This document shows, one piece after another, positions 14,389-23,055 of a stretch of DNA of 25,678 bases (position 1 is its first letter; each line of letters begins with the position of its first letter). The notes under the pieces are model-generated. The model had not been told where the DNA came from, searched no databases, and saw nothing but the letters and a program-made list of their open reading frames with translations. The position numbers and the translations under genes are program-made. The stretch lies in contig URJM01000025.1 of NCBI GenBank assembly GCA_900548225.1, positions 1 through 25,678 of the forward strand, written 5' to 3'. The stretch comes from an uncultured bacterium. Lineage in GTDB: Bacteria; Verrucomicrobiota; Lentisphaeria; Oligosphaerales; Oligosphaeraceae.

Positions 14389-15693
14389 ATGGATACGGAA
14401 TCACTAATTCAAGCTACGGAATCGGTTCAGCACAACATAGACGTCGTGTGGACGTTGGTCGCCGCGATTCTGGTTTTCACGATGCAGGCTGGCTTTGCGA
14501 TGGTCGAGGCTGGCTTCACGCGTGCCAAGAACTCTGCGAACATCATGATGAAGAACCTGATTGACTTTGCGATAGGCGCTCCCCTCTTCTACATCCTGGG
14601 GGCGGGAATCATGTTCGGCGCCAACAAGCTGGGGGGCGTCTTCGGCTGGGGCGGCGCAGGAATGCCCTCCCTTTCCGGGGGCGAAGGAATCTGGGACTGG
14701 ACATTCTTCTTCTTCCAGACGATATTCGCGGCCACCGCGGCGACAATCGTCTCCGGCGCGGTTGCGGAGCGCATCCAGTTCCGGAGCTACCTGATCTACT
14801 CCGGTCTTGTCAGTGCAATCATCTACCCCATCAGCGGCCACTGGATGTGGGGTTCGCTCTTCGGGGAGGGTTCCACCGGCTGGCTGGAGGCGCTGGGCTT
14901 CCATGACTTCGCGGGGTCGACAGTCGTCCACTCCGTCGGCGGCTGGATTGCGCTGGCCGGAGCCATCATGCTTGGACCGCGCATCGGCAAATACCACAAG
15001 GACGGCAAGCCCATTCCAATTCCCGGCCACAACCTCATCATCGGCACGCTGGGGGTCTTCCTCCTCTGGATTGGGTGGTTTGGATTCAACCCTGGAAGCT
15101 ACACCGCCGGTGTCGGCTCAATCGGGCGGGTCGCGATGACCACCAACCTGGCAGCCTGCGCCGGAACAATCGCCGCGATGTTCACCGCCTGGGCGGTCAT
15201 CGGAAAGCCAGACCTTACGATGACACTCAACGGAACCCTGGCGGGACTCGTCGCAATCACGGCGCCTTGCGACCTGGTGACGGCCAACGCGTCAATCGTC
15301 ATCGGACTCGTCGCAGGAGTCCTGGTGGTCTTCTCAGTCTTCTTCTTCGACAAGATCCATGTTGACGACCCAGTCGGCGCGGTCTCCGTCCACTGCGTGA
15401 ACGGCGTCTGGGGCACCCTGGCCGTCGGGCTCTTCGCCGCACCTGTCTCATACAGCTACGGCAACGAGATGGTCGGTCTCTTCTACGGCGGCGGCCTCAA
15501 GTTCCTCGGCATCCAGGCACTGGGCGCGCTCGTGGTCTGCGCATGGGCCTTCGGAACCGGGCTCCTCATCTTCTACGTCCTCAAGAAGTGCGGGATGCTG
15601 CGCGTCAGCAAAACCGTCGAACTCAAGGGGCTCGACATAACGGAGCACGGGCAGGACGCATACGCGTCATTCCAGTTCTTCAGCAACATCTAG
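14389..15693 (+). CDS. amt: Ammonium transporter Amt
   Basis: This 434-residue protein is an Amt/MEP/Rh-family ammonium channel with eleven expected transmembrane helices. The twin pore histidines are His181 (STVVHSVGG) and His335 (SVHCVNGVWG). Asp173 in FHDFAGS is the structural acid at the recruitment site. The cytoplasmic tail (GLDITEHGQDAY) is the family's usual C-terminus that contacts P-II proteins. A GAGG sequence precedes the ATG at 14389. It is co-transcribed with the P-II gene from the sigma-54 promoter and ends before a strong terminator. It takes up ammonium under nitrogen limitation. Confidence 0.96.
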   Translation: MDTESLIQATESVQHNIDVVWTLVAAILVFTMQAGFAMVEAGFTRAKNSANIMMKNLIDFAIGAPLFYILGAGIMFGANKLGGVFGWGGAGMPSLSGGEGIWDWTFFFFQTIFAATAATIVSGAVAERIQFRSYLIYSGLVSAIIYPISGHWMWGSLFGEGSTGWLEALGFHDFAGSTVVHSVGGWIALAGAIMLGPRIGKYHKDGKPIPIPGHNLIIGTLGVFLLWIGWFGFNPGSYTAGVGSIGRVAMTTNLAACAGTIAAMFTAWAVIGKPDLTMTLNGTLAGLVAITAPCDLVTANASIVIGLVAGVLVVFSVFFFDKIHVDDPVGAVSVHCVNGVWGTLAVGLFAAPVSYSYGNEMVGLFYGGGLKFLGIQALGALVVCAWAFGTGLLIFYVLKKCGMLRVSKTVELKGLDITEHGQDAYASFQFFSNI

Positions 15694-15746
15694 CCTGTCC
15701 TGGGCAGCCTGGCAACTCCTGCCAAACCAGACACCCCAAAAAGCAG

Positions 15747-15785
15747 AAGGCGGCTGCTCCCGAGTGTGGGAACAGCCGCCTTTTT
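15747..15785 (+). terminator. Rho-independent terminator after amt
   Basis: AAGGCGGCTG pairs with CAGCCGCCTT and an inner CTCCC/GGGAA pairing extends the stem; five T follow directly. This is a textbook intrinsic terminator. It sits only 20 bases before the stop of the converging pseudopilin gene and may serve both strands. Confidence 0.9.
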
Positions 15786-15804
15786 CGAGATATGTCAGCC
15801 TAGG

Positions 15805-16578
15805 CTACCTGATATCGCCGCCGACGACATTGACGTTCGGGAACCAGTAGTAGTCGGTGTGGACATACCAGCCGGCGGGGGTAGGTCCGGGATTGTAGGA
15901 GATCGCCTTCTGGTAGTCCATGGTTTCCACGTGTCCGTCGGTCGCGGAGAAGTTCAGCTGGCGGCCATGGCGGAAGTAGTAGTCACGCTTTTCGACAACC
16001 CAGTCGGGATGGGTCCAGAACCACTTGGAATCGATTGGCTTGCTTCTGGAGCCGTCAAGGAAGTTGATGTGGATGGATGGGTACTTGATGGAGCTGATGC
16101 GGTGCCAGTCAGCGGCAGGACTCCAGTCAAGGCCAGCCGCCTTCCAATCCTTGTCATAGCTCATGCCGAGACTGGACTCATAGCTGATGTTGCCGATGAC
16201 CCTTTCGCTGGTGGGGCAGGAGGGGCAGAGGAGGACCTTGTGCCAGCTGGACTTGTCGGCCTTTCCGTCCTCAAGTTCGGTAAAGGGGTCCTTTTCCAGC
16301 CATTCCTCGTATTTCATGGGGGTGCCTGGGACGATGGGGTTGTAGCAGAACCACCCGAAGAAGCCTTCGCCGACGTCAAAGCGGATTGGCGGCAGGAAGT
16401 CGTCGTAGTCGTTTCCGTAGAGGAGGTTGCCCAGCTGCATCTGCTTGAGGTTGTTGGTGCAGCTGATGGCGCGTGCCTTCTCGCGGGCCTTGGAGAGCGC
16501 CGGGAGAAGCATGGATGCGAGAATTGCGATGATCGCAATCACGACAAGCAGCTCAATGAGGGTGAATGATTTTTTCAT
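15805..16578 (-). CDS. Type II secretion/type IV pilin-like protein with prepilin N-terminus
   Basis: The start at 16578 gives a 257-residue protein with a short basic leader and a class III prepilin N-terminus: MKKS|FTLIELLVVIAIIAILA, with Glu5 of the mature helix present. It continues ALSKAREKARAISCTNNLKQ and ends with a pattern containing SATDGHVE. Large families of such proteins, dozens per genome, are typical of Lentisphaerae, Verrucomicrobia and Planctomycetes. Most are not structural pilins and their function is unknown. Prepilin peptidase would cleave after MKKS. It is a single-gene unit with its own promoter and shares a terminator region with amt. Confidence 0.88.
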   Translation of the reverse strand: MKKSFTLIELLVVIAIIAILASMLLPALSKAREKARAISCTNNLKQMQLGNLLYGNDYDDFLPPIRFDVGEGFFGWFCYNPIVPGTPMKYEEWLEKDPFTELEDGKADKSSWHKVLLCPSCPTSERVIGNISYESSLGMSYDKDWKAAGLDWSPAADWHRISSIKYPSIHINFLDGSRSKPIDSKWFWTHPDWVVEKRDYYFRHGRQLNFSATDGHVETMDYQKAISYNPGPTPAGWYVHTDYYWFPNVNVVGGDIR

Positions 16579-16644
16579 GTGTGTCGCTTTTGATACTGGT
16601 TGAAGAAAAACGAACAAGGGAGAATCTGAACCCTGCTCGACTGT

Positions 16645-16673
16645 ATTATATGAATCTTTCCAGGCAAAAGCAA
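16645..16673 (-). promoter_or_regulatory. Housekeeping-type promoter of the pseudopilin gene
   Basis: On the minus strand TTGCTT (-35) and a perfect TATAAT (-10) are separated by 17 bases. They predict a start near 16638 and a leader of about 60 bases. The surrounding 16600-16735 is clearly AT-richer than the rest of the window. Part of it (16686-16722) can form a weak TATAAC/GTTATA stem just past the COG3014-like gene. Confidence 0.75.
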
Positions 16674-16735
16674 GTACGAGCAACGATAATTTATAACATC
16701 CTCTCGTGCAACAAGTTATATAATATGATGCGAGA

Positions 16736-18214
16736 CTATCTCGCCCCTGGTGATGGATAGGTCACAATTTTCGCGACCATTGGGGTTGTTGGCGAGAGTT
16801 TCCTGACCCAGACGATTGTGTTTCCCTCGGGGATATCAAGCTGGAGCATTTCGTTTCCCGTGGCGGTATTTGCCACGAGGGAGATTTTCCCGTTGGCGGG
16901 TCTTTGGAGATGCTGTGTGTAGACGTATTTCGGCAGGGACACCCAGGACCGTATGTCCGCCTCGGTTGTCGATGCGGCCCATGCGCCGGCTCCGATTTGC
17001 GCGGCCTTCAGCGAGTAGAACGCCCCCATGCTGTCTGCATTGTCCGCGGCGATCCCCAGTGCAATTTGCGCGCTTGTCTTTACGATTGCCCGGGATATTT
17101 CGCGTGCAATAGCTCCCTTCATGTAGATTTCGTATTCCACCTTGAGGAGTTCGTCGATGCTTTCCAGGAGCGCGAGTGGCGTTCCCGCGGGGGACTCATG
17201 CGTCACCGCCTGGTATGATATGGCGGCCGCATCCCGTTCCAGCAGGGCGGGCAGTGCCATTCCCGCGTAGAGGACATACTGTCCAAGCCCCGGGAGGATG
17301 AAGAGCGGCAGGTCGACGCGCCATTCCTCGCGGCAGGAGCAAAGTCCGTCCTCGACGAAAATCCAGACATCGTTCCCCGGGGTCGCCCCGCTTGAATTTG
17401 CGTTGAAGTCCTGTGCGACTGGCTGGCATTCCGGCCGCCAATTGGCCGCGTCCCTGAGGAATCCGCGGCCTCCATCGCCGTTAAGCCAGCGGAAGACTCC
17501 CGTGAAGTAGGCGACATACGCGTTGCTGTACTCGGCCTCCGCGAGACGGGACAAGTCCAGTGGGGCGGAGGAATCGATGCCGCACCTTGCAAGCACTGAA
17601 TTGCGGAATGCCTCGTCTGAAAGCACCTGGTCGCGCTGTGCCCCGGATGCGTCCACTCCGGCCACGCGTTCCTTTTCCGGGACCTTCGACATCTCCTTGT
17701 CAAGCCGTTCCTGGGCATTGGCGATATCCTTCCTGCGGTCGAAGAGCCAGTTTTCCTGATACTGGGAGGCGCGGTTCAGTTCAGTGCGTGTCGCGGCGAC
17801 ATTTCCCTGCACGGCGTATTCAATCGCCTTGTAGAGGCAGCAGAAGATCCTGTCCTGCCCCACTCCATTGTACTTGAAGGACGCGTCGCTGCCGAGCATT
17901 GCCTTCGTATTCTCACCTGCGGATGCGAAGACCGACTGTGTGTCATTTGCGATGAAGAGGTCTTCCGCCAGGTCGAACTGCTCCGCCGCCGAGGGCGAAT
18001 CCGCCGCCAGCATCCTCGCGTTGCCGCAGAGAAGCCTCCACATCAACTCGTCGTTGTTCTTCCTCTCCGCCTCCCTCTGGGTAATGTCGGCCGCCTCGGA
18101 ATACGCGCCGACAAGAAGGTGGTTCTCATACTGGATTATCATGTCGCCCGTAGAACGGCATCCAGTCAAAAGGGCGCAGACAAGAAGAAAACTCAATGCG
18201 GAGAAGGTTTTCAC
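16736..18214 (-). CDS. COG3014-like lipoprotein of the LpoB/FlgT-associated cluster
   Basis: The GTG at 18214 is taken as start. It is preceded by AGGAG at 9 bases and opens a lipoprotein signal (KTFSALSFLLVCALLTGC, lipid-modified Cys19), giving 492 residues. The protein is largely helical with TPR-like stretches (residues about 30-150) and a beta-rich C-terminus beginning at WVSLPKYVYTQHLQRP. This layout resembles the uncharacterised COG3014 lipoproteins, which often neighbour LpoB-like and FlgT/LPP20-like genes. That assignment is from memory of the architecture and needs a profile search. It would sit on the inner face of the outer membrane. No catalytic motif is seen. Confidence 0.65.
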   Translation of the reverse strand: MKTFSALSFLLVCALLTGCRSTGDMIIQYENHLLVGAYSEAADITQREAERKNNDELMWRLLCGNARMLAADSPSAAEQFDLAEDLFIANDTQSVFASAGENTKAMLGSDASFKYNGVGQDRIFCCLYKAIEYAVQGNVAATRTELNRASQYQENWLFDRRKDIANAQERLDKEMSKVPEKERVAGVDASGAQRDQVLSDEAFRNSVLARCGIDSSAPLDLSRLAEAEYSNAYVAYFTGVFRWLNGDGGRGFLRDAANWRPECQPVAQDFNANSSGATPGNDVWIFVEDGLCSCREEWRVDLPLFILPGLGQYVLYAGMALPALLERDAAAISYQAVTHESPAGTPLALLESIDELLKVEYEIYMKGAIAREISRAIVKTSAQIALGIAADNADSMGAFYSLKAAQIGAGAWAASTTEADIRSWVSLPKYVYTQHLQRPANGKISLVANTATGNEMLQLDIPEGNTIVWVRKLSPTTPMVAKIVTYPSPGAR

Positions 18215-18223
18215 GGGAAAAGA

Positions 18224-18228
18224 CTCCT
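18224..18228 (-). promoter_or_regulatory. Shine-Dalgarno site fixing a GTG start
   Basis: AGGAG on the minus strand lies 9 bases before the GTG at 18214. It supports that codon over upstream in-frame candidates, which would place 57 extra residues in front of the lipoprotein signal. Confidence 0.6.
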
Positions 18229-18284
18229 GTTGATAGGCGGCGGGTGGGGAGCTATTGTCCTGGAGATGCGGCGATTCGGAATGC

Positions 18285-19406
18285 TTATCGAGCGGGCGTC
18301 CTCTTGAGTTGCAGGAGAATGACCTCGGCTTCGTGTCCAATCCTGACGGGGAACCCGTTCCAGATTCCCGCACCGTTGGTGACATAGAGCTTCATCCTCT
18401 CTCCGACCGTGTAGAGCCCGGAGTAGAATCCGTCATTGAAGAATCCGACAAGCCTGTCGATGCCGAGAATCATTCCGCCGTGCGTATGCCCCGAAAGCTG
18501 CAGGTCGACGCCTTCGGAGGCGGCCTCCGCCGCCAGGGACGGCTGGTGCGCAAGGAGGATTTTGAAGCTGTCGGCGGGAGTGCCGGCCAGTGCCTTCCTG
18601 ACATCGGGAAGCTCGCCGCCGACATGGCGCGACGCGGGATCCGTCACACCCGCCAATATGACTCCATTCCCGAGGACGGCACTCTCGTTCTGGAGCATTG
18701 TGATTCCCAGGGAACGCAAGTGCTCCATCCATTCGCCAAGCCCGGAGTAGTATTCGTGGTTTCCCGGGACTCCGAAGACTCCCAGGGGCGCCGAGATGCT
18801 GCGGAGGGGCTCCAGTTCGGAGGCGACCTTCCCGACCCTTCCGTCGACAAAGTCCCCTACGAGCACGACCAGGTCCGCATTCTGCCCATTTGCCAGGGCG
18901 GCCATCTTTTCCACCCTGGGGGAGCGCGTCACCACGTCCGCATGTATGTCCGCGAGGAAGGCGATTGTCATTCCGTCGGCCTTTTCGGGGAGATTGTCGA
19001 ATTCGAGTGTCACCCTGTGGAGCCGTGGCGTGGCATTTCCCCTGAAGATTCCCCATGTTGCGAGAACAAGCGCGACTGCCACGATGGCCGCGTTGATTAT
19101 GCCATGGGTTCTTGCGGGGACGCCCTTCCCGCACATCCACGGGAAGAGCTGGGCAAGCTCCGAGAGCGCCACCAGGAAGAAGAGCAGGAAGACAATGGCG
19201 TACAGCCAGCAGAGAAACAGCTGAAGCCAGGCGGGAAGCTGGGGTGCAAAGAACATCGGGCCGCCCAGAAGCCTGGTCAGCTGGAACTTGAATGCGGCCA
19301 ACGCCAGGAGGACGCCCAGGCCAAGACGCCAGGCCACCCCCAGCGGAAGTGGCCAGACGACACGCGCAAAGAGCAGCGCAAATAGGATTGTGGAGAAGAG
19401 GAGCAT
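18285..19406 (-). CDS. Membrane-anchored metallophosphoesterase (YaeI/YkuE/LpxG-like)
   Basis: This 373-residue protein has four N-terminal transmembrane helices (about residues 1-20, 24-45, 60-85 and 103-122) followed by a calcineurin-type phosphoesterase domain. Metal ligands are DIH (153-155), GDFVDG (184-189), GNHE (215-218), His287 and GHTHGG (306-311). This architecture is shared by YaeI/YkuE and by chlamydial LpxG, a UDP-2,3-diacylglucosamine hydrolase of lipid A synthesis. Chlamydiae are PVC relatives, so an LpxG-like role is worth considering, but sequence alone does not settle it. The gene sits inside a minus-strand set of envelope lipoprotein genes, 106 bases after the FlgT-like gene and 70 before the COG3014-like one. 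Confidence 0.85.
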   Translation of the reverse strand: MLLFSTILFALLFARVVWPLPLGVAWRLGLGVLLALAAFKFQLTRLLGGPMFFAPQLPAWLQLFLCWLYAIVFLLFFLVALSELAQLFPWMCGKGVPARTHGIINAAIVAVALVLATWGIFRGNATPRLHRVTLEFDNLPEKADGMTIAFLADIHADVVTRSPRVEKMAALANGQNADLVVLVGDFVDGRVGKVASELEPLRSISAPLGVFGVPGNHEYYSGLGEWMEHLRSLGITMLQNESAVLGNGVILAGVTDPASRHVGGELPDVRKALAGTPADSFKILLAHQPSLAAEAASEGVDLQLSGHTHGGMILGIDRLVGFFNDGFYSGLYTVGERMKLYVTNGAGIWNGFPVRIGHEAEVILLQLKRTPAR

Positions 19407-19512
19407 GGAGATGGCCGTGGGCCGTCGGCGCAGTCATATAGGCGCACGAGGCGCAGGCCCATCCTCCAATGCCACCCCTGCGCCCGACTGCGCCCCCGGG
19501 AAACCCCTCTAA

Positions 19513-20961
19513 TCAGAACGGGACGACGATGCCGCCGCCTGTGCCGACTCCCTTCACCTGGGTGGGCGGATAGGGAACAGACGGGCGGGCGTTCTGCATC
19601 GCGCCAGGGGCATTCGAGTCAACATACCCGGGATCCCTGCGGACGCGGCATCCGGGACCAATCTTGGAAAGGTCGCCGTTCACAAGGCGCGCATAGCTGA
19701 GCTTCTCGGTTACACGCTCCACGACAACCATCCCTACGGGAACCTCCACGGTGTCAAGAACCTCGCCAGTACGGCTGTCCTTCACTTCCTCGCCAAGGGC
19801 ATAGACCGTGAGAATCTCGGAGACCGAAAGGGACTTGCCCCCCTCGCCAATGACAACCATGCCGTCGGAGGCAATCGAAACAACCTCGAAGGGCATGAGG
19901 GCGGACTGGATGCCCTCCGCGACAAGCGACGCGGCATACTCCGCGCTGGCGGACATGAACTCCGCAAGATTCGGGGCGGTCGTAAACTCAGAGGCGTCCA
20001 GCTTGATGGTGTCGGTCCAGACAACCTCCCCCGTCGGAGCCAGAATCACCCTGTAGGTCAGGGAGACGAAGGGGGTCGGAATGGGAGCCGTGGGCAGGGG
20101 CTGCCCGGTGTAAGGGTTCACATTCTCGGTGATGGGGACGTCGCAGAAGAGCGCGGAGGCGACGATGAGGTAGTCGGTGCCAAGCTGCTGCGCAATCCTG
20201 GATGCGTCCGCGGGAGAGGCGTTCGCGCCGCCAAGCCTGAAAAGCTCGCTGCGAATCGCCGCATCGTATTTGCGGTCGAGGACCGTGAACTTCTGGCTCT
20301 GGGTGAGCATGACGTTCAACTCCTGCGCATAAAGCTCCGCCCAGGTCGTGGTGTCGACTACGCCGCCACGGACATTGATGGAACCTGCCTTCATGTAGAG
20401 CGAACCCACCGCCAGGCGGGGGCGGGACGACCTGCGGCCCTGGGTGGAAATCCCGGCGGGAGCCGTGTAGGTGTCGGCGAAATACGCACGGATCTTGACC
20501 GTGTGCTGCCCGCTGGCCTCGTCAAAGGAGTCCTCAATCACCTCGTAGCTCTTGATTGTCCCCTGGGAGCTGCGGTCGATGTCGCGGTCGGTGGTCTCGG
20601 TGGTCCCCACCTTGCGGTCCGTAGACTGGGTTGCCCTCTCGTCGGAGGAGCTGGTCTCCTCGCTTGTCTTCTGCTCGGTGCCCGTGACGGTGTCCTGCCA
20701 GACCGCCCCTTCGCTTCCGCTTGCGGACTCCTTGACGCTTCCGCTGCGGCGGATGCTGGAGGACTGGTCCTGCTGGTTCTGGCGTTCGCTGGAGGAGATG
20801 GTAATGCCGTAGTGCTGTTCAATTGCGGCATTGAGGGCGTCGTTGACTGCCGCGCGATAGGTCGCGCCAACGCCGCGTGCGATGACGGAGCCGTCGTCGG
20901 CGCCCATCACCAGCGAAACCGAACACAAGAGCGCCAACAGCGATGCAAAAATCCACTTCAT
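19513..20961 (-). CDS. FlgT/CsgG-like exported protein
   Basis: This 482-residue protein has a signal peptide ending in VMGA and appears to have three parts. An LPP20/FlgT-N-like domain (GVGATYRAAVNDALNAAIEQHYG, then GTIKSYEVI...VKIRAYF) is split by a Ser/Thr/Gln/Asp-rich insert of about 75 residues (57-132). A CsgG/TolB-N-like middle domain follows (about 180-345, with FTVLDRKYD and LGTDYLIVASALF), then an SH3-like FlgT-C domain (about 360-440, VYALGEEVKDSRTG...YARLV). Vibrio FlgT uses this order in the flagellar H-ring, but no flagellar gene is seen here. A strong AAAGGAGG precedes the start. It lies 63 bases after the LpoB-like gene. Confidence 0.72.
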   Translation of the reverse strand: MKWIFASLLALLCSVSLVMGADDGSVIARGVGATYRAAVNDALNAAIEQHYGITISSSERQNQQDQSSSIRRSGSVKESASGSEGAVWQDTVTGTEQKTSEETSSSDERATQSTDRKVGTTETTDRDIDRSSQGTIKSYEVIEDSFDEASGQHTVKIRAYFADTYTAPAGISTQGRRSSRPRLAVGSLYMKAGSINVRGGVVDTTTWAELYAQELNVMLTQSQKFTVLDRKYDAAIRSELFRLGGANASPADASRIAQQLGTDYLIVASALFCDVPITENVNPYTGQPLPTAPIPTPFVSLTYRVILAPTGEVVWTDTIKLDASEFTTAPNLAEFMSASAEYAASLVAEGIQSALMPFEVVSIASDGMVVIGEGGKSLSVSEILTVYALGEEVKDSRTGEVLDTVEVPVGMVVVERVTEKLSYARLVNGDLSKIGPGCRVRRDPGYVDSNAPGAMQNARPSVPYPPTQVKGVGTGGGIVVPF

Positions 20962-21024
20962 AGCGATTTCCTCCTTTTGTTCCAGGCGGAAAGCCCGCCG
21001 TTTCCTTGAAATGTCCCCTTCGGC

Positions 21025-21579
21025 CTACATCACGTTCTTGCGGGCGGCAAGCTTCCTCAAGGGAATGCGCTTCTGCCAGAACTCAAGCCCCGTGGCCAGG
21101 TCAACCAGGGTGAGGTTCAGACTGTACTCAATCTGGATGTCCTTGTTGTCCTGGCGAAGATTGCGCTGGGTCAGACGGCCTCGAAGGATGTACTGGGGAG
21201 TCACGGCAACCGTCGCATACCTGGCAAACTCGGTGTTGTAGACGATTATCTTGCCGCAGTTGGTGAGTTCCTCGCGGAGGCTCAGCCCAAGGCCCTCGGC
21301 CAGGGCGTCGGAATCACGGCCCCGTGAAAGGGTGTCGTTGGTGACATTCTCGACTATCACGACCGCACGGGCGGCGCCGTCGGGAGCCTTGATGCGGTCC
21401 AGCGAAACCAGGGACTCCACCGCACGGTAGACAGTGTCGTCGATGTCGTCCTGGGAAAACCCTGTGACTGCCTCGGCCCGCGTCCCCTCGGGGATGTACG
21501 CGGTCCTGGTAGCGCAGGAAGTCATGAAGGCGACGGCGATTGCAAAGAGCGAGATTGTGAAGAGTACGTGGCGGTTCAT
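21025..21579 (-). CDS. LpoB-like lipoprotein (penicillin-binding protein activator family)
   Basis: This 184-residue lipoprotein has a signal with a plausible lipobox (AFMTSC, Cys22). The mature part shows the LpoB pattern: VVIVENVTNDT, GLSLREELTNCGKIIVY, a PQYILRGRLTQRN strand and the end motif LTLVDLATGLEFWQKRIPLRK. In enterobacteria LpoB reaches from the outer membrane to activate the peptidoglycan synthase PBP1b. Relatives outside that group may have other roles. The gene heads the envelope cluster, with the FlgT-like gene directly behind it. Confidence 0.78.
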   Translation of the reverse strand: MNRHVLFTISLFAIAVAFMTSCATRTAYIPEGTRAEAVTGFSQDDIDDTVYRAVESLVSLDRIKAPDGAARAVVIVENVTNDTLSRGRDSDALAEGLGLSLREELTNCGKIIVYNTEFARYATVAVTPQYILRGRLTQRNLRQDNKDIQIEYSLNLTLVDLATGLEFWQKRIPLRKLAARKNVM

Positions 21580-21661
21580 TTTTCTCTTTTCTCCTATCTT
21601 TTATGGTTACAGGACAACTATCTGAAGAATGGGGGCTCCCCCGCTGAAAGGGGGGCTTAGG

Positions 21662-22957
21662 CTACGGCCAGATGCTTCCCTCCCACTCGCGTCGGAGGTA
21701 TTCGGGGACATTCATCAACGCCACCACGTCCTGGTGGTTTTCGGCTCGCCTGACAAGGTAGTGGCTTGTTCCATTCACAAGCACCTCCGCCGGCCTGAGC
21801 CGCCCATTGTACTGGTAGCTCATGACGTATCCGTATGCCCCTGCGTTCTCCACGACCACCAGGTCTCCTTCGGCGGTGCCCTTTGGGAGGGGCCTGTCCT
21901 TGACCCAGAGGTCGGTGTTTTCGCAGAGCTGCCCGCAGAGATTAAGCGGGATTCTCTCCTCGCTTTCGCGTCCGTTGACGTAGATGTGGTGGTATGCCCC
22001 GTAAAGCGTGGGGCGCGCGAGGACATTCATCCCGATGTCGGTTCCGATGATTCTCTTGTACGAGTCCTTGATTGAGTGAACCCTTCCGATAATATACCCA
22101 GCGTCGCCCACGAAATAGCGCGCCGGCTCCATCATCAGCCTGGGTGGCTTGAGACCGTATTCGGCAATCTTCCGCTTGAAGACCTCCGCGACGCTCTCGG
22201 CGGCCGCGTCAATGTCAAGGGGCTTGTCCTCGTGCTTGTATGGGATTCCAAGGCCGCCGCCCAGGTCGATGAACTCGAAGTCAATCCCAAGCTCACGCCC
22301 TGCCCTGCCAAGAAGATCCATGAGGAGCCCCGTCACATACCCGAAGTATTCGGGGTCGCGGATGGAGGAGCCGGGCATCATGTGTGCGCCAAAACGCTTG
22401 ACACCCGCGGCCTTGGCGGCACGGTACGCGTCAAGAACCTGGCCGGGATGAAGGCCAAACTTGGCGTCAGGACCCGCATTGCAGACAAATGCCCCGATGT
22501 CGCATTCGCCATAGCCGGGATTGACGCGGAAGGAGAGAATCTCCGGCACGCCGTGCTTGAGGACACGCGGGAGAATCGAAATGTCGTCCAGGTTGAAGAT
22601 CACACCAGACTCCAGACCCTGGCGGATGTCGTCGTCGGAAAGGAAATTCCCGGAGAACATGACATCCTCGCCGCCAAGCATCAACTCCTTCGCAAGAAGG
22701 ATTTCGTTGACGCTCGCCGCGTCAATCCCGGCACCCTCCTGGCGCAGGATGCTTGCGACGGCGAGGTTGTTGTTCGCCTTGATCGCGTAGAAGAAACGTG
22801 TGTCAGGATAGAACTTCCGGAAGGCGTTCAAAGCACGGCGGTAGTTCTCGCGTATGCGGTTCTCCTCGTAGACGTAGAGAGGGGTGCCATAGTCGGAGGC
22901 AAGCTCCTCGACAGAGACTCCCTCCAGGTAGATCTGGCCGTTGTCGCGTATTTCCAT
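21662..22957 (-). CDS. lysA: Diaminopimelate decarboxylase
   Basis: This 431-residue fold-type III PLP enzyme converts meso-diaminopimelate to L-lysine, the last step of lysine synthesis. PLP Lys60 lies in YAIKAN. The glycine-rich phosphate loop is GGGLGIPY (233-240), EPARYFV follows at 277-283, and CGQLCENTD (341-349) carries the active-site Cys345. AYGYVMSYQYN (374-384) matches the family's substrate and PLP segment. The usual HxHIGS segment reads HMMPGS here, a variant that may mark a separate LysA subgroup. Related decarboxylases (ornithine, carboxynorspermidine) fit less well. A DUF1015 gene lies 98 bases upstream on the same strand. Confidence 0.9.
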   Translation of the reverse strand: MEIRDNGQIYLEGVSVEELASDYGTPLYVYEENRIRENYRRALNAFRKFYPDTRFFYAIKANNNLAVASILRQEGAGIDAASVNEILLAKELMLGGEDVMFSGNFLSDDDIRQGLESGVIFNLDDISILPRVLKHGVPEILSFRVNPGYGECDIGAFVCNAGPDAKFGLHPGQVLDAYRAAKAAGVKRFGAHMMPGSSIRDPEYFGYVTGLLMDLLGRAGRELGIDFEFIDLGGGLGIPYKHEDKPLDIDAAAESVAEVFKRKIAEYGLKPPRLMMEPARYFVGDAGYIIGRVHSIKDSYKRIIGTDIGMNVLARPTLYGAYHHIYVNGRESEERIPLNLCGQLCENTDLWVKDRPLPKGTAEGDLVVVENAGAYGYVMSYQYNGRLRPAEVLVNGTSHYLVRRAENHQDVVALMNVPEYLRREWEGSIWP

Positions 22958-23055
22958 AAGGCAAAAACATCAGGGAAGGGAGGCAAAGGCTCCCGCTGAG
23001 AATGCAGAGGGCGGCCTGGCGAGGACACAACGCCAGGCAACCAAACCCACAGACC

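Noticed and set aside
19513..20961. A flagellar role for the FlgT-like protein
   Set aside because: No other flagellar gene is in the window, and the same domain set occurs in non-flagellar envelope proteins.
21631..21657. CCCCC/GGGGG stem downstream of lysA as a terminator
   Set aside because: The stem is only five pairs and no T-run follows in the lysA direction.
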